NCBI RefSeq assembly: GCF_007565055.1
Contig: NC_044564.1
Coordinates: 74,544,563-74,608,562 of the forward strand
Direction of reading: 5' to 3'
DNA: 64,000 bases
Origin: Rhinopithecus roxellana
Lineage: Eukaryota > Chordata > Mammalia > Primates > Cercopithecidae
Translations under genes and position numbers: made by a program
Notes under the pieces: generated by a model
Seen by the model: only the letters and a program-made list of their open reading frames with translations
What the model was told of the DNA's origin: nothing
The model's database searches: none
Part shown: one piece after another, positions 1-13,869 of the stretch
Layout: each line of letters starts with the position of its first letter
Position numbering within the stretch: the first letter of the stretch is position 1

Positions 1-649
1 TCCAAGTAGGATAAAGCTATGGCAAAGCTTTATCTTGTGGACAGTAGGCATTTGTAATAGAAGAATGCTGTTAGCTTATTTCTTTTTCCCTTCTTCTGCT
101 AGAGCCACAGAAGGCTCTTTTTCAGATCTTCACTGTGAGGTCCTGGTAGAGTTCCTGGAGGTAAAACACACAATGTTCCACCTGCCCTTCCACGCCCCCT
201 GCCTATTGCAGCCTCAGCAGTTTCTCACTCTTCAACTCATCTGCAGTCATCAACATTTCATCAAAATGACCAATTAAGTGTATTTATCAATTTATGGCTC
301 CAGTGGCTTTCACTCCAGGTAAGATTTGCACTGTGACTCTTGATTCACTTGTCTCTCTACAGTTTGTGGTGATAAATTATCCTGCAAACTTGCTTCTCTA
401 ATGAGTCCAAGAAAACTCATTGATTTTCAGTTCATTCAGGCTTTTCTTTGGTGTAGGTATGAGAGTCACAACTTGCAAAACTTCATGTGTAGGAGCTGAA
501 GTCAGAAGTCTTTATTGCTCTAAAGATTTTGTAGCACTGTTTTCTAGCAATTTGATTATGGCACGACTTAATGTGGTTTTCACTGTGTTTATCCTCCTTG
601 GAGTTTAGTAAAATTATTGAATAAGTAAGGCTGGAGTTTTATTTAAACT

Positions 650-1390
650 TGGAAACCATAGATGATCTTCAAAAATTTTATGCTTCTCTTCCCTTTTTCT
701 TGTATTCTAAAGACCCATATGTTAGACCACCTGATATTACACACACTTGAAGCTCTGTACAATTTTTTTCAGTCTTTTTTTGTTATATTTACAGTATCTA
801 TTCAAATGTTAAATGTATCCAGTAAATTTTTTATTTTGCTTTTTTCCACTCTAGAAGTTCTTTGTCCTTTTAAAATAATTTTTATTTTCCTTTATTATTT
901 TCTTGTATAACTTTACAGTTTGAGCACATTAAACATATAATATCTGTTTTAAAGTCTGTCTGTGATAATTTCATTGTTTGATTTTCTACTGGATAAAGCT
1001 CACATATTTCTGCTTCTTTTCATCATTATACCTATTTTATGGGAATTGCAATATTTTGAATGTATGTTGCTGTGTGTTAGGTCTGTTGTCTTCCTTTAAA
1101 ATGTTGGATTTTTTACAGGCATGCAGCTGTTACTTGTGGATCAATTTGATTACTTCCAGGCTTATTTTAAAGTCTTTTAGAAGAGCTCATTTGGAATAGT
1201 TCTTACTCTGGGGATGGGTAATCCCTATTACCATGCCATAGTTTTTTCTGGTTTCTACTGAATGTATTGAGTGATCAACAAATGTTCATTCTGCCTTTCC
1301 AGAGCTCAGATGGCTCACAGCACTATGCAAGCTCAGAAGTTTTTAGCTTTCTGCTTACTAGGGGTCATTTTATTACTCTTAAAGTTCCAC
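650..1390 (-). mobile_element. Possible ancient LINE-1 (HAL1/L1M-like) remnant
   Basis: This AT-rich stretch reads, on the minus strand, like the 5'UTR/ORF1 portion of very old L1M or HAL1 elements. The phrase 'ttttaaagtctgtctgtgataatt' style segment near 950-975 and the following 'tgggaattgcaatattttgaatg' segment resemble that family. Divergence is high, no reading frame survives, and the edges are guesses. The preceding 1-650 contains nothing I can assign. Confidence 0.35.
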
Positions 1391-2337
1391 CTCATCAATG
1401 CATAGATTAGTATTCAAGGGGATCCCTATACAGATTTCTAGGGCTTGTTTCCTTAGTAATTCCCTCTTCTCTACAGCATCTCCCCAGTTTTTAGTCATTT
1501 CACGCTCCCTCAAATCTGATCCCTGTTTTCTCAACTCAACAAATCCACCGTGCTCTATTTGTCATCCATTTAATATAATGGTTAACCATGGTTAAGAATT
1601 TGCCTCTAGAAATAAAGCTAGTGGGATCTTGGGGCTCACCCTGCTTGTGTGGCTTCTCTCAGTGACTACAGTCTTCTGCTGCTTGCTGTCCAAATTCTAA
1701 AAAAAAAAAAAATTTGTCCTATCTTTGTTCAGCTTTTTAATTGTTTTGGTGGGAAGGTAAATTCAACCATTTTACTTCATAATGCGCACAATCTAATTTT
1801 TACTTTATGTGCTGCTGAAGTGAACACTCTAGAAGCTAATTTTAAAATCAAGCTTAAGTAACAATAAAGAAATTGTTGACCATCAGCTAAATATTTCTTC
1901 ATTATATGAGGTTCTATCTTAAAGGCGATTTTCTCCCTAAGGTAAGAAATGAGATTATGAAGAAAAGTTAGTGGTTGCAATCTCTTTTCTTTTTCCTTTT
2001 TAAATATGGTCTCTCAAATTTAAACAATATCTCTTCACTTTGATATGAAAAATAAGGACGTTAGATCCTTTACCTCATTCCCTTATTTATTCCATTTTAT
2101 ATATTTTATAACATTAACTTTGATTATATAGCCACAACTTAAGAAATTATCTTGCATCTGTTATCTGTTTAAATGGAATCACATGTCATCTACAATAATT
2201 TTATCATGGCTTTCCGATCCACTATTATTTTGACTTCTTATTTACCTTTTATTTAGATCAAATTTATCACTCCTAGGGTTTTGTTTTGTTTTGTTGTTTA
2301 TAAGAAGGATTCATGCTGTATTACTCATTATTCATGG
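1391..2337. other. Unassigned AT-rich sequence
   Basis: I see no gene, RNA or recognisable repeat here. There is a short A-run near 1700 and otherwise only AT-rich unique-looking DNA. It forms the left flank of the full-length L1. Confidence 0.6.
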
Positions 2338-2566
2338 TTTTTTTATTTTATTATACTTTAAGTTCTAGGGTACATGTGCATAACGTGCAGGTTTGTTACA
2401 TATGTATACTTGTGCCATGTTGGTGTGCTGCACCCATCAACTCGTCAGCACCCATCAATTCATCATTTATATCAGGTATAACTCCCAATGCAGTCCCTCC
2501 CCCCCCCCCCCATGATAGGCCCCGGTGTGTGATGTTCCCCTTCCCAAGTCCAAGTGATGTCATTGT
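2338..2566 (-). other. L1 3'UTR with G13 tract
   Basis: The short 3'UTR of the full-length L1 contains a run of 13 C on the plus strand (2499-2511), which is G13 on the element's sense strand. It sits in the polypurine stretch that is G-quadruplex-prone in this family. It ends in a short A/T-rich tail interrupted by T residues. Confidence 0.85.
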
Positions 2567-6392
<3,826 letters not shown>

Positions 6393-6455
6393 TATGATAT
6401 TAACTGGTTATTTTGCTTATTAGTTGATGCAGTTTCTTCCTAGCCTCGATGGTCT

Positions 6456-7472
6456 TTACATTTTGGCATGTTTTTGCAATGGCTGGTACCAGTTGTTCCT
6501 TTCCATGTTTAGGGCTTCCTTCAGGGTCTCTTGTAAGGCAGGCCTGGTGGTGACAAAATCTCTAAGTATTTGCTTATCTGTAAAGGATTTTATTTCTCCT
6601 TCACTTATGAAACTTAGTTTGGCTGGATATGAAATTCTGGGTTTAAAATTCTTTTCTTTAAGAATGTTGAATATTGGCCCCCACTCTCTTCTGGCTTGTA
6701 GAGTTTCTGCCGAGAGATCTGCTGTTAGTCTGATGGGCTTCCCTTTGTGGGTAACCTGACCTTTCTCTCTGGCTGCCCTCAAGATTTTTTCCTTCATTTC
6801 AACTTTGGTGAATCTGGCAATTATGTGTCTTGGAGTTGCTCTTTTCGAGGAGTATCTTTGTGGCGTTCTCTGTATTTCCTGAATTTGAATGTTAGCCTGC
6901 CCTACTAGGTTGGGGAAGTTCTCCTGGATGATATCCTGAAGAGTGTTTTCCAACTTGGTTCCATTTTCCCCCTCACTTTCAGGCACCCCAATCAGATGTA
7001 GATTTGGTCTTTTTACATAATCCCATACTTCTTGCAGGCTTTGTTCATTTCTTTTTCTTCTTTTTTCTTTTGGTTTCTCTTCTCGCTTCATTTCATTCAT
7101 TTGATCCTCAATCGCTGATACTCTTTCTTCCAGTTGATCGAGTCGGTTACTGAAGCTTGTGCATTTGTCACATATTTCTCGTGTCATGGTTTTCATCTCT
7201 GTCATTTCATTTATGACCTTCTCTGCATTAATTAGTCTAGCTGTCAATTCTTCCACTCTTTTTTCAAGATTTTTAGTTTCTTTGCGCTGGGTACGTAATT
7301 CCTCCTTTAGCTCTGAGAAGTTTGATGGACTGAAGCCTTCTTCTCTCATCTCGTCAAAGTCATTCTCTGACCAGCTTTGATCTGTTGCTGGTGATGGGCT
7401 GCGCTCCTTTGCAGGGGGAGATGCACTCTTATTTTTTGAATTTCCAGCTTTTCTGCCCTGCTTTTTCCCCAT
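6456..7472 (-). CDS. L1 ORF1p, uninterrupted 338-residue reading frame
   Basis: ORF1 encodes the trimeric RNA-binding chaperone that coats L1 RNA in the cytoplasmic RNP. The frame opens at 7472 and closes at 6456 with 338 codons, the standard human length, and has no stop or frameshift. Visible regions are a basic, Ser/Pro-rich N-terminus (about residues 1-50); a heptad-rich coiled coil (about 52-153); an RRM-like domain opening near the WDYVKRPNL motif; and a C-terminal domain with the QARREW and ISYPAKLSF motifs, whose Arg and Tyr residues are needed for RNA binding in the family. The coiled coil looks clearly different from the L1HS type, as expected for an older L1PA subfamily. ORF2 downstream is dead, so the copy cannot mobilise itself. 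Whether the frame is expressed is unknown. Confidence 0.93.
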   Translation of the reverse strand: MGKKQGRKAGNSKNKSASPPAKERSPSPATDQSWSENDFDEMREEGFSPSNFSELKEELRTQRKETKNLEKRVEELTARLINAEKVINEMTEMKTMTREICDKCTSFSNRLDQLEERVSAIEDQMNEMKREEKPKEKRRKRNEQSLQEVWDYVKRPNLHLIGVPESEGENGTKLENTLQDIIQENFPNLVGQANIQIQEIQRTPQRYSSKRATPRHIIARFTKVEMKEKILRAAREKGQVTHKGKPIRLTADLSAETLQARREWGPIFNILKEKNFKPRISYPAKLSFISEGEIKSFTDKQILRDFVTTRPALQETLKEALNMERNNWYQPLQKHAKM

Positions 7473-8506
7473 CTTTGTGGTTTTATCTGCCTCTGGTCTT
7501 TGATGATGGTGATGTACTGATGGGGTTTTGGTATAGGTGTCCTTCCTGTTTGATAGTTTTCCTTCTAACAGTCAGGACCCTCAGCTGTAGGTCTGTTGGA
7601 GATTGCTTGAGGTCCACTCCAGACCCTGTTTGCCTGGGTATCAGCAGCAGAGGTTGCAGAAGATAGAATATTGCTGAACAGTGAGTGTACCTGTCTGATT
7701 CTTACTTTGGAAGCTTCCTCTCAGGGGTGTACTCCACCCTGTGAGGTGTGGGGTGTCAGACTGCCCCTAGTGGGGGATGTCTCCCAGTTAGGCTACTGAG
7801 GGGTCAGGGACCCACTTGAGCAGGCGGTCTGTCCCTTCTCAGATCTCACCCTCCGTGTTGGGAGATCCACTGCTCTCTTCAAAGCTGTCAGACAGAGTTG
7901 TTTGCGTCTGCAGAGGTTTCTGCTGCTTTTGTTGTTGTTGTTGTTAACTGTGCCCTGTCCCCAGAGGTGGAGTCTACAGAGACAGGCAGGTTTCCTTGAG
8001 CTGCTGTGAGCTCCACCCAGTTCGAGCTTCCCAGTGGCTTTGTTTACCTACTTAAGCCTCAGCAATGATGGGCGCCCCTCCCCCAGCCTCGCTGCTGCCT
8101 TGCGGCTAGATCGTAGAGTCCTGTGTTAGCAATGAGGGAGGCTCCGTGGGCGTGGGACCCTTCTGGCCAGGTGTGGGATATATTCTCCTGGTGTGCCCGT
8201 TTGCTTAAAGTGCAGTATTGGGGTGGGAGTTACCCGATTTTCCAGGTGTTGTGTGTCTCAGTTCCCCTGGCTAGGAAAAGGGATTCCCTTCCCCCTTGCG
8301 CTTCCCAGGTGAGTCGATGCCTCGCCCTGCTTCAGCTCTTGCTGGTCGGGCTGCAGCAGCTGACCAGCACCGATTGTCCGGCACTCCCTAGTGAGATGAC
8401 CCCAGTACCTCAGTTGAAAATGCAGGAATCACCAGTCTTCTGTGTCGCTTGCGCTGGGAGTTGGAGACTGGAGCTGTTCCTATTTGGCCATCTTGCTCCG
8501 CCCTCC
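7473..8506 (-). promoter_or_regulatory. L1 5'UTR with internal sense and antisense promoter regions
   Basis: This is the GC-richest part of the window and covers the whole 5'UTR of the full-length L1. In this family it carries an internal pol II promoter that reads leftward into ORF1, plus an antisense promoter several hundred bp inside that reads rightward. What is visible is completeness to the first bases, a YY1 core near the 5' end, and a length of 1034 nt that implies the about 129-nt block missing from the youngest L1s is still present. That block is the KZFP (ZNF93) target in related elements. Activity today cannot be judged from sequence. Confidence 0.8.
8486..8494 (-). promoter_or_regulatory. 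YY1 site at L1 5' end
   Basis: The plus strand reads ggccatctt, which is AAGATGGCC on the element's sense strand. It lies about 13 bases from the L1 5' end. This is the conserved YY1 motif that positions transcription initiation in L1, and it is intact here. Confidence 0.8.
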
Positions 8507-8527
8507 TTTTTTTTTTTTTTTTTTTTT
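8507..8527. repeat. T21 homopolymer abutting the L1 5' end
   Basis: Twenty-one T residues directly follow the first base of the L1. They may be target DNA or part of a T-rich target-site duplication. This makes the insertion junction ambiguous. Confidence 0.9.
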
Positions 8528-9829
8528 ATACTTGAGCATCTCACACCAGAATGAGGTTTGAGCTGGGTAAAATATTGGATCACAATGGGTTTTCTTTAGA
8601 ACTTGGTAAATTCTGCTTTTTCATTTTACATTGATGGTTTCTATGGTGATGCCAATCTGATTTATCTCTTGGTTAATTAATTTCTTTTTAACAGCAGCTT
8701 AACTAAACCTTGATGTTGTGTGTCTGATTTTACTTTTTTTTTTTTGAATACTGTACTTTTTGATTTACAGATATAGTTATTCACTGTAGGAGAACTTATC
8801 ATTAGTATTTAAATGTATCTGCGATTTCATTTGATGACTTTTCTACTTCAAACATAACTATTTTCATTAGGCTTATCTAATTCTGGATTTATCAGGTTCT
8901 CTCTGAATGGCCTAATTGATTGCCTTCTTTATCTACATTGGTTAGAGTTATTCCAATCTTTTTCTTTATGATGAGTTCCCAATTTCAGAAGTAACTAAAG
9001 TTTTGGCTGTGTTTATTGGTCAGTTTGAGATTATTGTTCTTTAGTGATTTTCTATGTTTTTGCAAGTCTGCAATCTCAATTAAATATACCTTTCAATCCT
9101 ATGCTTAAAGTCTAAGCTTACTAAATTAGTAATACCAAATTGTTCTACATTTTGAAGTGATTGGGTATAACTCTTGATTCGTGAATATTTTCTTCAGCGC
9201 TGTGCACTTCATCTGCCTTTTGCATACTGTGGTCTATTTGTTCTTTTTTGATACTTACGAAGCAGAATTACTACACCATTATTTTTTCTTATATTGCTCA
9301 CTTTTGGGCAGTAGTTTTCACATTCTTTCTTCTCTGAGGCAGTGTCGTTGAATTTCTACCATTGTTCACACTTTTTTTACATCTCTCAAGAGAGATGTAA
9401 AAACATTTCCTTGAAATAAACATTAAATTTTAGGTTGTTATTTTTTGCAATATTTCCCCTTCTATAGCCTAATGGTGGTGGACTGTGGAAAGACTTTACC
9501 AAGAAAAGATGAGTTGAAATGTAAGCATTTATTTTTAGAACATCTTAAATCCATTCTAATTGTTTTTGTTTGTTTTGTTTATTAATGTTCTGTACCAGGA
9601 TTTAGTTCATCTAGTCTGGGGGGAAAATCCCATAACTGTGAGAGAACATTTTCAAGTCATCAGTTATTTCTGTAGCTTTCTGTGTTAAGTCTAAGACCAC
9701 AGTTTTGTCAAGAAAATATAGTCCCATGGTTTACTTCTCCCCCTTCTCTAACTCTCTCCATCTTTTAGAACTATTCCTTTATATCATGTTAAACGTATAA
9801 AAAGACCGGTTTTCTGAAAATGGCACTTG
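8528..9829. other. Unassigned AT-rich sequence
   Basis: I recognise no gene or repeat family here. The one structural feature is the short perfect palindrome listed separately. Confidence 0.55.
9374..9403. repeat. Perfect 14-bp inverted repeat with 2-nt loop
   Basis: The sequence tttttacatctctc is followed by aa and then by its exact reverse complement. It is outside any element I recognise and has no neighbouring gene. It may be chance or the core of a decayed palindromic element. Confidence 0.95.
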
Positions 9830-9985
9830 ATTGTGAAAGAAGAGTTCTAATTTGAAAACCTGCTTTTGACACTAGCTATGTGACCTGCAGCAAATTTCAT
9901 TCTCATCTGGAAAATTTTTCACAGGAAGGTGGTGAGAGTAAAGTGATTTGAACAATATGATTTCCACAGTTTAATTTAGCTTTAG
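9830..9985 (+). mobile_element. MIR SINE fragment
   Basis: The core is recognisable from the order 'ctagctatgtgacctgcagcaa' followed by a decayed 'catctggaaaa' block, matching the MIR 'agctgtgtgaccttgggcaa ... catctgtaaaatg' core. It is old and strongly diverged. Confidence 0.7.
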
Positions 9986-11237
9986 TATTCCATAACTGTG
10001 AATTTCTGGACCTCCTGAGCAATGGCTAAATATAAAGTTGGCTCTATAAAAATGTATGTGGGTAAAAAATTTGCAAAGAAGTAAATATAATATTCATATG
10101 TATTATCTGCATGTATAGGTGTCTGAGTATGTTCAGATACCCTGTAGCAGCCTTAAATATTGGAGTTTTTATTCATTTAGATATAGAGACAAAATTAAGT
10201 GGGAAACTGAGGAATTATCTGATAATTTAGTCTCGCTAATAGTTTTACCTTAAATATAAGCAAATGGGCTTTGGTGAATATTACTATGTAAAAAAAACCA
10301 CTTGAGTTTCCATGTTTACACAAAGTTGATGACTACAAATAAGCTAATAGACAATGTTTGGTTAGGATAAGGAGCAAGCCAAACTACTTCATAGACAGAT
10401 AATTTTTGCCTTGATTGATATCTGTATACCTCTTTCTTGGCATTTTGCTTCAGGTTTTAAAATGGATTTCTCTTTTTACTAGCCTACTGCTTTAGAGTGA
10501 TGGACACTATGTTGTAAATGAATCCTTTGTGTGGGTTCTTTTCAGTTACCTTGAAAAAAGCTGCACTTTACTTTGCATTTAGGAATAATAAAAAGAGGGA
10601 TTTGGGAACTTGCTTTTAGCATTTGGTAGTGGCATCATACAATATTCCCAGTCTGATCATGCATGAGTGACTTAAGTGGAAGATTTATTATGGGGAATAT
10701 TTTCCTTACTTAAAATACTCTATTCTTACAGCAAAAGAGTAAGATATGGTTCTATTTATAAACAACTGAAGCATAATATCTGCAATACATCATGTAAAGG
10801 TATAATCACTGTCAAAGTGCCAAGGTACCATCACAGAAAGTGACTGCTGTAATTGACAGAGATGGTGATCAGGCTCCAGAACCATTTGCCAATTGCATAT
10901 TCATGATTCCACTTTGTAATATGCTACAGTTCCTCTGTGAGTTATTCTAAATGGATGTTTAAACATCACTAGACTGACACTATGTATTTTGAAATTTGCA
11001 AGTCTAATCTTTAACACCTTTCTTTCTGCTTTGTCTCAGAATGTCTAACTTATGAAATTGGAACGTAGCTAAGGGCCTGAATAGGAGGTTTGTATGTATC
11101 TGCCATTGTCACAGTACAGTCAGATAAATTCAGCTCTTTTTTTTTGAATCCTTAAATTCTTTTTGCAACCTTAAAGTAAACATTGGCAGTCAGTTAAAAC
11201 TAACTTCTAAATGCAATGGTTCTCTTATCAGCCCCTT
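9986..11237. other. Unassigned sequence
   Basis: No gene, RNA or identifiable repeat is visible. Confidence 0.55.
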
Positions 11238-11252
11238 TACATGGCAAATTTT

Positions 11253-11353
11253 ATTTTCTTTTATTTTTGAGACAGAGTCTTGCTCTGTTGCCCAGGCTGC
11301 AGTGCAGAGGCACGATCTTGGCTCACTGCAATCTCCCCATCCTGGGTTCAAGC
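11253..11353 (-). mobile_element. 5'-truncated Alu stub with 15-bp target-site duplication
   Basis: About 85 bp of the Alu right arm plus a short A/T-rich tail lie on the minus strand. The insertion is bounded by an exact 15-bp duplication, tacatggcaaatttt, at 11238-11252 and 11354-11368. This shows L1-mediated retroposition with extreme 5' truncation rather than later deletion. Confidence 0.93.
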
Positions 11354-11368
11354 TACATGGCAAATTTT

Positions 11369-12754
11369 TTAGTCTCTCACTGAAAGATGCTTATATAGCT
11401 GTGAGTAATAATTTTCTTAAATATCATGTACCTAGTAGAATCATCTCTAGTGTTTTTAAACCTATGTGCCATGTGGTGTTTCCCCTCATTTTGACAAATT
11501 GATTTTGGAATGTATTGAGAAGATCTATAAATTATCCTCAAATAAATAGAATTTTTACTTCAAAACTTAAACATATCAGCTCTTCCATGGGAATAAAATG
11601 CAAATAGTAGACAGAATAAAATATAATATGTCCCAATACTGAACTTTAGGTTTAATTTATTTTCTTTGCTATGGTGAGAAAACGGACTGCATTTATAAAG
11701 AAATTCGTAAATAATACAAAAAACCTCTTTAGTACGCTGTAGTAGAGGCAAAGAGGAGATGTGGAAAGCCAACAATACATTTCATGGCAATCAAAGGAAA
11801 TGGGAATTAAGTTTTGTGTTTTTTCTAAATTAGTTTATATTCAAAAGTTCATTCATGTTACCAATTTAATGTAATACATTGCAGTTCAGGTTGGTTAATA
11901 AGTTTCAAAAGTAATATAAATTAAAATAAACACATACTTCTATTAGTTTCAAATTTTGATGCAGTATTTCACAAGTGCTTTAAATCTCTAAGAATGCAGA
12001 TAAAAATACATTTGTTGTTTAAATACGGATTTTATTAAAATATGATGTAACTATATAAAAGTATAAAGTATAAAATGATATATACAAAAGAGTATAAATC
12101 AAGAAGGCACAGCTCAGTGAATCTTCATAAAGTGCATAAAACCAATAAAACCATAACACTATGTATTTTAAAATTATTTTATAAAATAAATTATCTGACT
12201 CAAGAAACTAAGGATAAAGGAATATTCTAAGTAGTCTGTTTTTCCAAATAATCAAGTTGAAATTTTCTCCAGGCTAATTTTAGAGTAAAAGGATGATACT
12301 TCTCTAGGTCATTTGTCTGTGAGAGACCTGGACTTAAACCAAGCCAATAGGCTCTTCTGTCTGGCAGTCTGGCAAAGCTATGTTGATAGAAGCAATTACA
12401 GGTGAGTCATGTTAACCTTAATGAAACTCGAGGGATAATCCTGAAACCCAAATTATAGCTTAATTTCTACAATTACAATTAATCTCCCAATTAGGTGGAC
12501 ATCTTAATGTTCATATTTTCCTCCATAGCCATATGCAGATGCTGCTTTCTCGTCTTTATCTTTATATGCCATATGCACCTGAAAACTTCTATAATTATTT
12601 CAAAAACATTGAACTCCATCTTTTGCTAGAAAGACTATTTCCAAATTATTTGAATCAGAAGAAAACATTTGGAAAAATTCATTTATGAAAGCAAGTTGAT
12701 ACCATCGGGAGGAAACTTCTCTTTCATTTCCTTTCTAGGACCTATTGCTATTTT
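11369..12754. other. Unassigned AT-rich sequence
   Basis: No feature recognised. The 12000-12200 part is especially AT-rich and may hold decayed LINE sequence, but I cannot support a call. Confidence 0.5.
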
Positions 12755-12890
12755 TTGTTCATTTATTCATCCAAGAAACTTTTATTACATAGCCTTTATT
12801 TGCCTAGCATCATATCAGGTATGAATAAAATTTTAATAATAGCAGAGTATTTGATCTCATGGAGCTTATAGCCTCTGTAAAGGTGTTGTG
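12755..12890 (-). mobile_element. L2 LINE 3'-end fragment
   Basis: On the minus strand this resembles the L2 3' terminus, which in reverse complement begins with 'ttcatttattcat' and runs into a decayed 'tgtgccaggcactg' equivalent. A second similar end follows immediately. Confidence 0.55.
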
Positions 12891-12894
12891 AAGG

Positions 12895-13075
12895 TTTCCG
12901 TTCATCCATTTATTCAACAAATAATTACTGAGTTTCTGTTATGTGCCAGGCAAATTACAGGCATTTTGAATAAGACATTGAACAAAACAGACAAAATTCT
13001 TTTTTTAGAGCTTAGATTACAACAAAGGAGACTGATTATAAGCAAAGTATACAAATAAGCATGCAATGTGATATG
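12895..13075 (-). mobile_element. L2 LINE 3'-end fragment
   Basis: The segments 'tttattcaacaaataattactgag', 'tatgtgccaggca' and 'gaacaaaacagacaaaatt' are the diagnostic L2 3' end in reverse complement. The match is clearer than in the adjacent copy at 12.76 kb, so two L2 ends lie in tandem in the same orientation. Confidence 0.75.
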
Positions 13076-13199
13076 CTGATTATATTTTTGGTTTTAATTA
13101 ACTATTTCACTAGATTCAAGCCTCCTTTAGTGTGACATTGCACAACAGTTGAATCTGAACTAGTTTTTAAACCTTGTTTTGGAAAATAGAATGTGATGG

Positions 13200-13603
13200 A
13201 AGTGACAGTGTGGTGGTTCCAAAATAGGCCTCAAGAAGTTTTGTAGAGACTGGGAAGGATAGTGGGGAGGGAGGGAAAAGTCAAGATTGTTGGTGGGTAC
13301 AAAAATATAGTTAGAAAGAATGAATAAGATTTAGTATTTTATAGCACAACAGAGTGACTATAGTCAACAACAATTTAGTGTATATTTTAACATAACTAGA
13401 AGATTGGTATTGAAATGTTAATACAAAAAGTAAATACTTGAGGTGAGGAATACCCCAATTAATGTGATGTGATTATTATATATTGTATGCCTATATCAGA
13501 ACATCATATGTACTCCATGAAAGTATACACCTACTATGTACCCATAGAAATCAAAAATTAAATTAAAAATATAAATATGAATTATTCATACTAAAAAAAA
13601 AGC
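13200..13603 (+). mobile_element. L1MA-type LINE-1 3'UTR, 5'-truncated
   Basis: This is the sense 3' end of a middle-aged L1. The ordered blocks around 13290 ('gtacaaaaatatagttaga'), 13350 ('gtgactatagtcaacaa') and 13530 ('acctactatgtaccca') match L1MA-class 3'UTRs, and an A-rich tail follows at about 13591-13601. No ORF sequence is included. Confidence 0.85.
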
Positions 13604-13609
13604 TTTGCA

Positions 13610-13822
13610 CATTTCTACTCTTTCTGAATGCTACCTCTGCCATAAGACCTAGCTGTAAGGTCATTCTGGACCAAACCGTTCCCACCCAACCCCTCAGGAG
13701 ACCTCAGATAATGTGAATTCAGCTAAGATCACTGAGTTAATACTAATCATTTTTATATACCATTAAGGCTTTGTGATTATTTGTTATGCAGAATTATTAG
13801 GGCAATATATAATTGGACACAT
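13610..13822 (+). mobile_element. MLT1-like MaLR LTR 3' fragment
   Basis: The end of this stretch ('gattatttgttatgcag' near 13780 followed by a decayed 'aataactgataca' equivalent) resembles the 3' end of MLT1-class LTRs. The body is too decayed to assign firmly. Confidence 0.45.
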
Positions 13823-13869
13823 ATAGAATATAAAACAATGAAGATTTCACAGGAGAAAAAAGTAAATCA

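Noticed and set aside
8123..8554. 143-codon plus-strand frame as a host gene
   Set aside because: It lies almost wholly in the antisense strand of the L1 5'UTR and ends in a poly-Phe run encoded by a T-tract. It is kept only as an antisense-transcript observation.
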